Assembly: GCF_004362895.1 (NCBI RefSeq)
Contig: NZ_SNXI01000003.1
Coordinates: 151,603 to 215,602 of the forward strand
DNA length: 64,000 nucleotides
From: Idiomarina aquatica
GTDB taxonomy: Bacteria > Pseudomonadota > Gammaproteobacteria > Enterobacterales > Alteromonadaceae
Reading direction: 5' to 3'
Under the pieces are notes generated by a model, which made no database searches, was not told the DNA's origin, and worked only from the letters and a program-made list of their open reading frames with translations. Below are positions 19,281 through 28,083 of this stretch, piece by piece (the stretch's first letter is position 1; the number at the start of each line of letters is the position of its first letter). Made by a program: the position numbers and the translations under genes.

Positions 19281-20029
19281 ATAACGGACTTGGCGATAAC
19301 AAAGATGCCCATAGCCACCAGGAAAACTGCAAAGCCTTTTTGCAGTTTTTCTTTTGGCAATGAACGACCCAGTTTAGAGCCGAATACACTACCTAAAACA
19401 CCACCAGCAATCATCAAACCAATAATAAACCAGTCAAACTGAACATCCTGAGCAGCCATCACCGCATAATATTTGAAGAACCCTGCGATCGACTTAATGA
19501 CTATGATCAGTAGGCTGGTACCAATCGCTACCGGCATTGACAAGCCGGCGAGTAGTACTAATGCAGGAACAATTAAAAAGCCACCGCCAACACCCACAAA
19601 ACCCGTGATAATACCGACAATTAATCCCTCTAAGGTGACCTTGGCATAATTCATTTGCGGCTGCTGCTCAACAGGCTTAGGCTTGCTGCGCCACATCAAC
19701 ACCGCCGCCGCAATCATCAATAGTGAGAACACCAATAACTGCCAGCGACTATCAACTATCGTACCCAACCAAGCGCCGCCATAGGTGCCGATCATTCCCG
19801 GAATACCAAACACCCAGAAGTGCTTCCAGCTAACCGTTTTGCGGCGAATATAAGAAATAGAACCAAACAAGCTGATACCCGCCACAATCAACAGCGATGA
19901 TGCAATGGATACATCTGCAGGCATCTCGACCAAATACATCAACACCGGCACCGTCAATATCGAACCGCCCGAGCCAAATAGCCCTAATGACAGACCAATG
20001 ATCACAGCCCCTAAAATGGCGAGTAACAT
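19277..20029 (-). CDS. TauE/SafE family sulfite/sulfur-anion exporter
   Basis: 250 residues, seven to eight hydrophobic helices in two repeats. The family's glycine-rich motifs GLFGSGGSILTVPVL and GVGGGFLIVPALV open each repeat. Members export sulfite, sulfoacetate or thiosulfate. Its place beside persulfide dioxygenases, whose product is sulfite, supports sulfite export. It lies downstream of a terminator after the peroxiredoxin gene, so it may have its own promoter. Confidence 0.9.
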   Translation of the reverse strand: MLLAILGAVIIGLSLGLFGSGGSILTVPVLMYLVEMPADVSIASSLLIVAGISLFGSISYIRRKTVSWKHFWVFGIPGMIGTYGGAWLGTIVDSRWQLLVFSLLMIAAAVLMWRSKPKPVEQQPQMNYAKVTLEGLIVGIITGFVGVGGGFLIVPALVLLAGLSMPVAIGTSLLIIVIKSIAGFFKYYAVMAAQDVQFDWFIIGLMIAGGVLGSVFGSKLGRSLPKEKLQKGFAVFLVAMGIFVIAKSVI

Positions 20030-20101
20030 AAATTACCTCATATTCCTTAATTGAATATCGTTATAACTATTTTAATTTATTTATTCGTTAATTGAAAGCA
20101 T

Positions 20102-20139
20102 AAAAAAGGGCCACACCAGCTATATACCGGCGCAGCCCT
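20102..20139 (-). terminator. Rho-independent terminator after the peroxiredoxin gene
   Basis: On the minus strand AGGGC and CCGG pair with CTGG and GCCCT, followed by six T residues (the A-run at 20102-20107 on the plus strand). It separates the peroxiredoxin gene from the TauE gene. Confidence 0.6.
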
Positions 20140-20140
20140 A

Positions 20141-20220
20141 TACCGCGAGCATCGCGAGCCTAAACCGGCCGCAGGCCCCAAACCGCGAGCACAGCGAGCC
20201 TAAACCGGCCGCAGGCCCTA
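20141..20220. repeat. Two tandem 40-bp GC-rich direct repeats
   Basis: Units 20141-20180 and 20181-20220 differ at about four positions. Each contains GCGAGC copies and CCGGCCGCAGGCC, which can fold. The second unit runs into the last codon of the peroxiredoxin gene. Two units with no spacer exclude a CRISPR array. Confidence 0.85.
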
Positions 20221-20847
20221 TTTAATATCAGTCAAGCGCAAGTATGGGCGCAGTGTTTCCCAGCCTTGTGGAAATTTAACTTTAGCATCATCATCCGAAA
20301 CACTTGGACGAATGATCACAGGCTTCCCGGGCTCCCAATCTGCCGGGCAGGCAACTTCCTGGCTATCGGTTGTCTGCAGCGCATCGATTACCCGCAGGAT
20401 TTCTGCAAAGTTACGACCCACGGTCATTGGGTAAGTCATGGTCAGACGAATTTTCATATCCGGATCGATGATGTATACCGAGCGAATCGCTGCGTTGTCG
20501 TCTTCATCCGGGTGAATCATGTCGTACAGTTCTGCCACTTTCTTGTCTTTGTCCGCGACGATAGGGAACTCAAGCACGGTGTTCTGTGTTTCGTTAACGT
20601 CCTTGATCCAGCCAAGGTGCTCTTCAACTGTATCCGTCGACAGGCCTAAAGGCTTAACGTTACGCTTTGCAAACTCAGGTGCCAACTGTGCAGTACGGCC
20701 CATTTCAGTGGTACACACCGGGGTGTAGTCCGCAGGATGGCTGAAGAAAAATGTCCATGAACCTTTCGCCCACTCATGAAAATCAATCGTGCCGGTAGTC
20801 GTTTCGATTTTAAAGTTTGGTGCGATAGTACCAATACGTAAACTCAT
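20218..20847 (-). CDS. 1-Cys peroxiredoxin (Prx6 type)
   Basis: 209 residues, the Prx6-subfamily length. The peroxidatic cysteine is C45 in PVCTTE, with the preceding HPADYTP loop and an arginine in the AIRSVYIID segment. It reduces hydroperoxides and probably also persulfide species in the cytosol. It lies 42 bases downstream of the MBL persulfide-dioxygenase-like gene on the same strand and is probably cotranscribed with it. Confidence 0.94.
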   Translation of the reverse strand: MSLRIGTIAPNFKIETTTGTIDFHEWAKGSWTFFFSHPADYTPVCTTEMGRTAQLAPEFAKRNVKPLGLSTDTVEEHLGWIKDVNETQNTVLEFPIVADKDKKVAELYDMIHPDEDDNAAIRSVYIIDPDMKIRLTMTYPMTVGRNFAEILRVIDALQTTDSQEVACPADWEPGKPVIIRPSVSDDDAKVKFPQGWETLRPYLRLTDIK

Positions 20848-20889
20848 AATAATTTCCTCTTGTATTGTATCAATGTATTTAATCAGTGA

Positions 20890-21786
20890 TTAAAATTTAT
20901 TGGCTGGAATCTTGAAGTAATGTTCTCCATCATTCTCAGCCGGTGGTAATTGCCCTGCGCGTAAATTAACTTGCAGTGCGTGTAACATTCTGTCCGGTAA
21001 TGCCAATGTCGCATCACGTTCATCGCGAACCGAGCGGTACTGCTGCTCGCTCACATCACCTGACAGGTGAACATTGCTTTGCTTGTGTTGCGCCACGGTG
21101 GCTTCCCATTGCGCTTCACGGCCACCTTTGCCGTAATCATGTCCGACAAATAGACGGGTTTCGTCTGGCAGGCTCAAAATCCGTTGCAACGAGTCCCACA
21201 AATCTTTCGAAGAGCCGCCCGGGAAGTCAGCCCGCGAGGTACCGCTGTCCGGATACATAAAGGTATCGTGGACAAATGCCGCATCACCGATAACATAGGT
21301 AATAGAGCCTAATGTGTGACCCGGTGAGAGCCAGACATCTACCTCAAGCTCACCAATTTTGAACTTGTCACCTTCTTTAAACAGATGGTCAAAATCTTTT
21401 GTCGGATCGAACAAGCCCGGTACGTTGTAGTAGTCACTCCAAAGCTTGGCAATTTCGCAAGCCTTCTCGCCAATAGCGTTAGGAGCGCCGGTTTTTTCTT
21501 TCAAATACGCTGACGCCATTAAGTGGTCAGCATGCGGGTGAGTGTCTAAAACCCATTGGATGCTTAGGTCGTTATCCTTAGCAAGTTGTAAAACCTCGTC
21601 AGCGCTCTCGTACGAACATTTGGCACTGCGTGGATCGAAATTCTGCACCACATCAATTAAAGCCGCTTTTTTAGTTTTGGGATCAGCGACAATATATTGC
21701 ACTGACCCGGTATCTGCCTCGTAAATTCCCCAGACGTCCGGAGACTGAGGGCCTATTGAAGGGCTTTTGCGAATAATGCTTGTCAT
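20890..21786 (-). CDS. MBL-fold protein, persulfide dioxygenase-like (copy 1)
   Basis: 298 residues from the ATG at 21786, chosen because AGGAGG lies eight bases upstream; the longer frame to 21822 has no such support. The metal motif is THPHADH (H83, H85, D87, H88), with further ligands in SPGHT, HDTFMYPDSG and VGHDY. The DSGTSRADFPGG stretch is typical of ETHE1/Blh-like persulfide dioxygenases, which oxidise glutathione persulfide to sulfite. It is divergent from a paralogue, and its promoter carries a perfect GTTATA-N4-TATAAC palindrome. Confidence 0.9.
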   Translation of the reverse strand: MTSIIRKSPSIGPQSPDVWGIYEADTGSVQYIVADPKTKKAALIDVVQNFDPRSAKCSYESADEVLQLAKDNDLSIQWVLDTHPHADHLMASAYLKEKTGAPNAIGEKACEIAKLWSDYYNVPGLFDPTKDFDHLFKEGDKFKIGELEVDVWLSPGHTLGSITYVIGDAAFVHDTFMYPDSGTSRADFPGGSSKDLWDSLQRILSLPDETRLFVGHDYGKGGREAQWEATVAQHKQSNVHLSGDVSEQQYRSVRDERDATLALPDRMLHALQVNLRAGQLPPAENDGEHYFKIPANKF

Positions 21787-21833
21787 AATGTAAGCCTCCT
21801 GGCAGTTGACTGCCGTTTGCAATCGCTTAATTG

Positions 21834-21849
21834 GTTATAAGCATATAAC
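21834..21849. promoter_or_regulatory. Palindromic operator candidate upstream of MBL copy 1
   Basis: GTTATA-AGCA-TATAAC is a perfect inverted repeat with 6-base arms, 48 bases before the MBL copy 1 start. Its reverse complement shares 13 bases with sites at 21999 and 31114. Confidence 0.6.
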
Positions 21850-21888
21850 AAAATGTTTCTTACGCAAGTGATAGAACCCTTTCGTTGG

Positions 21889-21905
21889 TCGATTACCATA
21901 ATCGA
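21889..21905. promoter_or_regulatory. Second palindrome in the divergent MBL promoter region
   Basis: TCGATTA-CCA-TAATCGA is a perfect inverted repeat with 7-base arms between the two divergent MBL genes. It is unrelated in sequence to the GTTATA sites and could be bound by a different regulator. Confidence 0.4.
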
Positions 21906-21943
21906 TTTTTGCGATGAAATAATTCGTTCTAATAGACTGTTTA

Positions 21944-21958
21944 GTTATAGCGTATTGC
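21944..21958. promoter_or_regulatory. GTTATA-type half-palindrome with 3-base spacer
   Basis: GTTATA-GCG-TATTGC has the same arms as the site at 21999 but a spacer of three rather than four bases. It is a weaker operator candidate. Confidence 0.3.
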
Positions 21959-21998
21959 TATTTGATCCGGATCTATTTTAGGAGTAAGGTTACCTCAA

Positions 21999-22014
21999 GT
22001 TATATGCTTATTGC
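21999..22014. promoter_or_regulatory. Operator candidate upstream of MBL copy 2
   Basis: GTTATA-TGCT-TATTGC lies 43 bases before the MBL copy 2 ATG. Its first 14 bases are identical to those at 31114-31127 upstream of the DUF3365 gene. Confidence 0.55.
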
Positions 22015-22056
22015 TTTTAGATATATAAAGAAAATGTATTTTATGAGGTATTCACC

Positions 22057-22950
22057 ATGTCAGTAGCCGTAACAAACACGAGTAGTATTGAACCGGTCGT
22101 CACGCATTTTTTCGACGAACCCACTAATACCTATAGCTACGTAGTGCAGGATCCGCAATCAAAGCATTGTGCCATTATCGACTCAGTACTCGATTTTGAT
22201 TATGCTGCCGGCCGCACTAACACCGAGTCGGCCGAGGCTATTTTAGCCTTTATTAAAGAGCATGATTTAACCGTAGATTGGATTTTAGAAACCCACGTAC
22301 ACGCCGACCATTTATCAGCAGCGCCTTATTTGCAACAACAGACCGGAGCTAAACTAGGCATCGGCGAGCATATCAAAACGGTACAAGACACCTTTGGCAA
22401 AGCATTTAATGCCGGTACCGAATTTGCCCGTGACGGTAGCCAGTTTGATCAACTGTTTGCCGATGGCGATACATTTAATATTGGCAACATCGAAGCCCGG
22501 GTATTACACACCCCAGGGCACACGCCGGCGTGTTTAACCTATGTGATGGGTAATGCAGCCTTTGTTGGCGACACCTTGTTTATGCCGGACTTTGGCACAG
22601 CCCGTTGCGACTTCCCCGGCGGCGATGCCCGCACACTGTACCGCTCTATTCAAAAGGTATTCGCATTGCCTGATGATACCCGCTTGTTTATGTGTCACGA
22701 CTATAAAGCACCTGATCGCGAGGACTATGCGTTCGAAACAACCGTGGCAGAAGAAAAGCAAAATAACATTCACGTTGGCGGTGGCAAAACCGAAGATGAG
22801 TTTGTAAAAATGCGTACCGAACGCGACGCGACACTGGCAATGCCGCGGCTAATCCTACCCTCGGTACAGGTCAATATGCGCGCAGGAGAAATGCCTGCGC
22901 CCGAGGGTAATGGCCAGCGCTACCTTAAAATTCCACTTAATTTATTCTAA
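22057..22950 (+). CDS. MBL-fold protein, persulfide dioxygenase-like (copy 2)
   Basis: 297 residues. The metal motif is THVHADH (H80, H82, D84, H85), with TPGHT, GDTLFMPDFGTARCDFPGG and CHDY. It is homologous to copy 1 along its length, and both end in a similar LKIP/FKIP tail. The role is probably oxidation of the persulfide made by the sulfide:quinone oxidoreductase encoded 13 bases downstream, with which it forms an operon. The sequence differences between the copies (for example THPH versus THVH) suggest distinct subfamilies rather than a recent duplication. Confidence 0.92.
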   Translation: MSVAVTNTSSIEPVVTHFFDEPTNTYSYVVQDPQSKHCAIIDSVLDFDYAAGRTNTESAEAILAFIKEHDLTVDWILETHVHADHLSAAPYLQQQTGAKLGIGEHIKTVQDTFGKAFNAGTEFARDGSQFDQLFADGDTFNIGNIEARVLHTPGHTPACLTYVMGNAAFVGDTLFMPDFGTARCDFPGGDARTLYRSIQKVFALPDDTRLFMCHDYKAPDREDYAFETTVAEEKQNNIHVGGGKTEDEFVKMRTERDATLAMPRLILPSVQVNMRAGEMPAPEGNGQRYLKIPLNLF

Positions 22951-22963
22951 CCGGGGTCTTGCT

Positions 22964-24706
22964 ATGGAACGTCGTAAACTCAGCCCGTTTATCAGTGTTT
23001 CGCCACAGATCTCTGTCGAAGATGTTGGTGTCGCAGCCTCACTCGGGTTCAAAACTATTGTCTGTAACCGTCCTGACAACGAGGGTGAAGACCAGGTCAA
23101 CGCCGATAAAATTCAACAAGCTGCAGAAAAAAATGGGTTAGCATTTGAACACTTACCGGTGGTTTCCGGCAATATCACCGATGACGATGTCAGCGCCTTT
23201 ACTAAGCTCATGGCAACCGTTAAAGGCCCGGTACTGGCTTATTGCCGCACTGGCACCCGTTCATGCACATTGTGGGCGTTAGCAGAAGCCGCCCATTTGG
23301 CGCCACAAACCTTGTTGGATACTGCACAACAAGCCGGCTATGACCTATCCGGTCAGCAGTCACGACTGCAACAACGTTTTGATCAAAGCGCAGCAGCAAA
23401 CGCTTCCGCCGCCCCACAATCAGTCAGTAAACACACTGTTGTTATTGTTGGCGGTGGTGCGGGTGGCCAGGCTACCGCAGCCAGTATTTTAAAACGCCAG
23501 CCGCAAACCGATATTGCCATTGTCGAGCCAGCCGAAGCGCACTATTACCAACCGGGGTGGACATTAGTCGGTGGGGGCGTCTTTGAACGTGAACAAACGA
23601 AAAAACGAATGCGCGATATCATGCCCAAAGCGGCAACATGGTATCAAACGGCGGTTAGTCAGTTTTTGCCCGAGCAACAGCGCATTGTGCTTGAAAACGG
23701 CGACCAACTTGCATACCAATGCCTGGTCGTCGCCACGGGACTCAAATTAGACTGGGAGGCCATTCCGGGGTTAAAAGAGAGTCTGGGCCAGCACGGCGTC
23801 ACTTCAAATTATCGCTTTGACCTGGCGCCTTATACCTGGAAATTAGTGCAGGCAACCCGCAAGGGCAAGGCTATTTTTACGCAACCACCCATGCCGATTA
23901 AGTGCGCTGGTGCGCCACAAAAGGCCATGTATTTGTCTTGTGATGAATGGCAACGCAATGAACTTCTAAAAGACATTAACGTTGAGTTTTGTACCGCTGG
24001 CGCCGCCCTTTTTGGGGTCAAAGAGTATGTCCCGGCGTTACAAAAATACGTTGATCGTTATGGCATTGAGTTGCAGTTTCAACACAATTTGATTGCTGTA
24101 GACGGACCCCAGCAAAAAGCAACTTTTGCAGTCACGGATAGCAACGGTGAAACCACGCAGGTTGAAAAATCCTTCGACATGCTACACGTGTGCCCGCCGC
24201 AAGTCGCACCTGATGTTATTGCCAGCAGTCCGTTAGCCGATAGCAACGGATGGGTTGACGTTAGTGCCGAAACCTTGCAACACAAGCATTTTGGCAACGT
24301 TTATGCGGTTGGTGATGTAGCTAACGCGCCTAACGCCAAAACCGCCGCTGCAGTGCGCAAGCAAGCACCTGTTGTAGCAGAGAACGTGTTATCAACGCTA
24401 GCCGGCAAAAATGCGATGGCTGTTTACGAAGGCTACGGCTCATGTCCATTAACCGTTGAGCGCGGCAAAATCGTGTTAGCAGAGTTTGGTTATGGTGGTA
24501 AGTTGCAACCGACCTTCCCTGCCTGGCTGGTCGATGGCACTAAGCCCTCGCGCATGTCGTGGTTTTTGAAAGAAAAGATGCTGCCCTGGCTGTACTGGGA
24601 TGTCATGCTTAAAGGTAAGGAATGGCTGGCAAAACCCAAACACCTTAGCCACCGACCCGAACCGCACAGCGCCCCCGACGCTTGTAATTTCGAAGACAAA
24701 AAATAA
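22964..24706 (+). CDS. DUF442 phosphatase/rhodanese-like domain fused to sulfide:quinone oxidoreductase
   Basis: 580 residues from the ATG at 22964; the longer frame starts inside the previous gene. Residues 1-110 are the DUF442/TIGR01244 domain with a C94-R-T-G-T-R99 loop able to carry a persulfide. Residues 140-580 are an FAD oxidoreductase with VIVGGGAGG, YQPGWTLVGGG, KCAGAPQK and AVGDVANAPNAKT, matching type II SQR/eukaryotic SQOR. Two redox cysteines are expected in KCAGAPQ and FCTAG. SQR oxidises sulfide at the inner membrane and passes electrons to quinone; the fused domain may accept the sulfane sulfur. Confidence 0.92.
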   Translation: MERRKLSPFISVSPQISVEDVGVAASLGFKTIVCNRPDNEGEDQVNADKIQQAAEKNGLAFEHLPVVSGNITDDDVSAFTKLMATVKGPVLAYCRTGTRSCTLWALAEAAHLAPQTLLDTAQQAGYDLSGQQSRLQQRFDQSAAANASAAPQSVSKHTVVIVGGGAGGQATAASILKRQPQTDIAIVEPAEAHYYQPGWTLVGGGVFEREQTKKRMRDIMPKAATWYQTAVSQFLPEQQRIVLENGDQLAYQCLVVATGLKLDWEAIPGLKESLGQHGVTSNYRFDLAPYTWKLVQATRKGKAIFTQPPMPIKCAGAPQKAMYLSCDEWQRNELLKDINVEFCTAGAALFGVKEYVPALQKYVDRYGIELQFQHNLIAVDGPQQKATFAVTDSNGETTQVEKSFDMLHVCPPQVAPDVIASSPLADSNGWVDVSAETLQHKHFGNVYAVGDVANAPNAKTAAAVRKQAPVVAENVLSTLAGKNAMAVYEGYGSCPLTVERGKIVLAEFGYGGKLQPTFPAWLVDGTKPSRMSWFLKEKMLPWLYWDVMLKGKEWLAKPKHLSHRPEPHSAPDACNFEDKK

Positions 24707-24721
24707 CCCTTTCCCAACCTT

Positions 24722-24761
24722 GTGGCGGCTACTCACTCTCTCCGGTAGCGGCCACTTTTTT
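24722..24761 (+). terminator. Terminator after the SQR gene
   Basis: GTGGCGGCTAC (24722-24732) pairs with GTAGCGGCCAC (24745-24755) with one mismatch, followed by a run of T residues. It also lies at the 3' end of the convergent cydC gene. Confidence 0.75.
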
Positions 24762-26397
24762 AATAAGGTTGTAATTCAATGCGCTTGCCTCCGGGCACAT
24801 TCGGATATTCCAGTTGTTGCGGTCCTATATGACTGATAATCAGCCAGAGTTTGTCTTTATTAGCGGATACCATGTTTTCCAGCATACGCTTGGCTAGGTC
24901 GCGCTCTAAACCGGCAAAGGGTTCATCTAACAGCATAATTGGCCGCCCCTGCAACAGCACCCGCGCCAATGCCAGACGTCTTAATTGACCTCCGGATAAG
25001 GTGATACCCCGAGCCCCCAACAGCGAGTCTAACGCCTTGGGCAATGTATTGATAACCACGTCCAGTTCGACAGTTTTCAATACAGACCAGATATCCTCTT
25101 CGGACAACGGCCGCTGAGCCGGATTAAGATTTTCCCTGACCGTACCATCAAGAACTTCGGTTTTTTGTGTCAAAAAACTAACCTGAGAAGAAATTTCAGT
25201 GCCATTGGATAAGGTTATTTTGCCGCCTGCTGTAGGCAGCCAACCCATGATGGCCTCCGCTAACGAGCTTTTTCCTAGTCCTGACGGCCCCTGTAACCAA
25301 TGGACTGCGCCGGTTTCAAAACAAGCTGAAACAGGTTTTATTAACAGACGTTGATTGCGCATCACGCTCACCTGGTTCAGGGTTAACGTTGCAGTGTGAC
25401 TCGCTTTGTGAACCGCCTTACCTTGCGGGCTTACTTGCGAAGACTGCCCATCAGTAAGCAAGCGCCGCGCTGCTGCGAGCGTCTTACCGTAACCACCCCA
25501 TTGCGATGGCAAATCAGCAGCTAACTCTTGCCATGCTAATGCTGACAGTACCAGCATGATCATCTCGGCTGCGCTTAAATTCCCCGCCTGAAATGTAAGT
25601 GAAGACAGTATCACCACAACCATAAAAATAACCTGTGAAAGTAGCTCAACCAGCCATAACGCACGGTGTTGCAGCGCTAACTGTTGGTCATCGAGCTGTT
25701 CTTGCCGCTGGGCTTGCTTTAAAAGGCTTTGCTGTTGCGCCGCATAGGCATCCCATGCCACCAGTTCAGTAATCGATTCGGTGAGTGCCATAGCCTGCCG
25801 ACGCAGCCGTTGGGTGGACTGCAACTGCTGCAGCGCCAGTCGCCGGGTTATTGCCGCCATGCGGCCGCTGACTAACAGCACTAGCGCCATGACTAACACT
25901 AGCGCCAGCGCCGCGGCGGGAATATACAAATACCAAAATACCGTTAGTGAAAACGTTGCAGCCACAAATACAATGACCGGCGCAACCAGCCGTAACAGCA
26001 GGTTATCCATGGCATCCAGATTGCGGGTAAGGTTTTGTACGCCATCGGCAACACGCAACGACGCTAACTGCGCCATCGCCTGCTGCTTTAACCGTTTAAA
26101 TAATGCAATGCGCCAGCGTGCCTGCAGCTTTAACACCATGTCGTGGTTTACCAGCCGCTCAATGTATCGACTCAGCGTTCGGGCGATAGCAAAAAAACGA
26201 ATACCGGCCCCCGGCGTGTAAATATCAAAGGCCGTGTATAAAGCCGCAGCGGTAATAAACCACCCCGACAACGACAACAAACCGATACCAAACAATGCCG
26301 TCGCCACAGCCAGAGCTAATCCAACAACTAACTGCAACCGCGCACTCTTCAGTTGTTTCAGCCAGGGTTTTAGCAGCTGCCAGTCTCGCTTTATCAT
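24760..26397 (-). CDS. cydC: ABC exporter subunit CydC
   Basis: 545 residues: six membrane helices (about 20-310) and an ABC ATPase with Walker A GPSGLGKSS, signature LSGGQLRRLALAR and Walker B IMLLDEP. With CydD it exports glutathione and cysteine to the periplasm and is needed to assemble cytochrome bd. Its start overlaps the cydD stop by four bases. It is the last gene of the cyd cluster and converges with the SQR gene. Confidence 0.94.
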   Translation of the reverse strand: MIKRDWQLLKPWLKQLKSARLQLVVGLALAVATALFGIGLLSLSGWFITAAALYTAFDIYTPGAGIRFFAIARTLSRYIERLVNHDMVLKLQARWRIALFKRLKQQAMAQLASLRVADGVQNLTRNLDAMDNLLLRLVAPVIVFVAATFSLTVFWYLYIPAAALALVLVMALVLLVSGRMAAITRRLALQQLQSTQRLRRQAMALTESITELVAWDAYAAQQQSLLKQAQRQEQLDDQQLALQHRALWLVELLSQVIFMVVVILSSLTFQAGNLSAAEMIMLVLSALAWQELAADLPSQWGGYGKTLAAARRLLTDGQSSQVSPQGKAVHKASHTATLTLNQVSVMRNQRLLIKPVSACFETGAVHWLQGPSGLGKSSLAEAIMGWLPTAGGKITLSNGTEISSQVSFLTQKTEVLDGTVRENLNPAQRPLSEEDIWSVLKTVELDVVINTLPKALDSLLGARGITLSGGQLRRLALARVLLQGRPIMLLDEPFAGLERDLAKRMLENMVSANKDKLWLIISHIGPQQLEYPNVPGGKRIELQPY

Positions 26398-28052
26398 GCC
26401 ACCACCCTAATCTGTCGCGTTGCGCTAGCGATTAGTGCAGGATCATGGGTTGCCACGATAACCGTATGCCCGCTGGCACAGTATTCCTTCAAACAATGCC
26501 GAATCGCTTGTGCGGATATTTCATCAAGATTTTCCGTCGGTTCATCGGCAATCAACACCGCGCGCCTGGACAAAAGGCAACGCGCTAGAGCCAGGCGGCG
26601 CTGCTCACCACCCGATAAACCTAACCCACCCTCTGCCAGTTTAGTATCTAAACCGAGCGGCAGATTGGCGACTAATTGATCCAGTTTAACCTGCTCCAAC
26701 GCCGCCGTAATTTGCGCATCACTATGCTGTTCAAATAAATTCATGTTGGCTCGCAGGCTGCCTGCGCTTAAAAACGGTTGCTGAGCAAAGTAGGCGATGT
26801 CAGTGGTCGCTTGCTCAGACCGAGTCAGTTTGCCATTAAACGGCATGAGTCCAATCAGCACCTTTAGCAAGGTTGTTTTGCCACTGCCCGAATTGCCGTT
26901 AATCACACATAAATCGCCGCAGGCAATCTCGTTATCTGAAAAATCTATTGGTTTACCGCCAGCGTCATCTGCTTGACTTAGGTTTACTTTTAAACCACGC
27001 CACTGGTAAAGCGTATTGGGGCTCGACGTTTTTTGTATTCGTGACTGAGTTGGGGGCTGAGAATAAGATACATCCGCCTTGTTCACTTCACATAGCAAAG
27101 TTGCCGCGCCTATGGCAGCCGCGCGATCGTGATAACTTTGTGCAAATTGCCGTAGCGGTGCGAAATATTCCGGCGCCAGTAACAACACCAGCAAACCGCT
27201 AAAAAGTGTCAACTGGTCTGCGCCCAGCCAGTCAATGTACCCCAACAACCCGAAGCCGACGTAAAGGGCAACTCCTGCAATCGCAACACTGGAAAAGAAC
27301 TCCAGCACAGCCGACGATAAGAAAGCGATACGTAGCGTCGACATCGTTGCTTTGCGATAGCCCTCGCCCGCTGCAGCAACATCGTTCACGGCCACGGCGC
27401 CCGCGTTAAATAGCTTCAACGTAGTAATATTGCGTAACTTGTCGGTAAAAACCCGGCTTAATGCAAAACTTTGCTGCGCATGTTTTTGGCTGAGCTTTTC
27501 AGCCCCGAGCCCAACCAGCGCCATAAAGACCGGAATAATCGGCCCTGAAAACAGTAACAGTACACCGACTACGGTATTGAGATAAAAACATACCAACAGA
27601 ATAATTGAAGGCGATGCCACCACCAGATACTGCTGCACAAGATAGCGACTGAAGTAGCCTTTTAGCGATTCAATAGGATCTAACTGTAATGCGCCATCAG
27701 CCGCAGCAAGAACTTGTCCTGACTGAGCCTTGTGTTGCCAGTCTTGAGTCAATTGGTGACGCGCACGCTGGCTGGCAATAAGTGTCGCACGGCGTAAATA
27801 CCGCTGCTGCCATAGGGGCACTATAGTCCGCACCAGGCTTGTGGCGGCTAACCCGGCGATTAATAACAGTTGGGATTCAACAGCGTTTCCGTTCACAAAT
27901 AGCCGTTCGGCTAACAAAGCCAATAGGGCTAACTGGCCAATGACAACGACCGTTTTTAACAGCCCTAATAAAAACGCCCACTGAATGGGGCGTTTTACTG
28001 CAGCGGCAAGTTGCCGAAGATAGCTTGAAGCGGACGCAAATGCTGCGTTCAT
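26394..28052 (-). CDS. cydD: ABC exporter subunit CydD
   Basis: 552 residues from the ATG at 28052, chosen for the AGGAAG site just upstream; the longer frame would run into cydB. Membrane helices fill the first 310 residues. The ATPase has Walker A NGNSGSGKTTLLK, signature LSGGEQRRLALAR and Walker B VLIADEPTENLD. It is the CydC partner in thiol export for cytochrome bd maturation. It lies 31 bases after cydB, and that gap is too small to hold a cydX-type subunit. Confidence 0.94.
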   Translation of the reverse strand: MNAAFASASSYLRQLAAAVKRPIQWAFLLGLLKTVVVIGQLALLALLAERLFVNGNAVESQLLLIAGLAATSLVRTIVPLWQQRYLRRATLIASQRARHQLTQDWQHKAQSGQVLAAADGALQLDPIESLKGYFSRYLVQQYLVVASPSIILLVCFYLNTVVGVLLLFSGPIIPVFMALVGLGAEKLSQKHAQQSFALSRVFTDKLRNITTLKLFNAGAVAVNDVAAAGEGYRKATMSTLRIAFLSSAVLEFFSSVAIAGVALYVGFGLLGYIDWLGADQLTLFSGLLVLLLAPEYFAPLRQFAQSYHDRAAAIGAATLLCEVNKADVSYSQPPTQSRIQKTSSPNTLYQWRGLKVNLSQADDAGGKPIDFSDNEIACGDLCVINGNSGSGKTTLLKVLIGLMPFNGKLTRSEQATTDIAYFAQQPFLSAGSLRANMNLFEQHSDAQITAALEQVKLDQLVANLPLGLDTKLAEGGLGLSGGEQRRLALARCLLSRRAVLIADEPTENLDEISAQAIRHCLKEYCASGHTVIVATHDPALIASATRQIRVVA

Positions 28053-28083
28053 GGATTCTTCCTGGTGATAACCTAGTAAGAGC

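Noticed and set aside
20060..20075. Possible further GTTATA-type operator before the TauE gene
   Set aside because: GTTATA-ACTA-TTTTAA keeps only one arm; too weak to add to the proposed regulon.
20141..20220. Possible CRISPR array
   Set aside because: Only two direct units, touching each other with no spacer, and no cas genes.
25781..26221. 146-residue open frame antisense to cydC
   Set aside because: Fully overlaps a well-supported ABC exporter and lacks any family feature.
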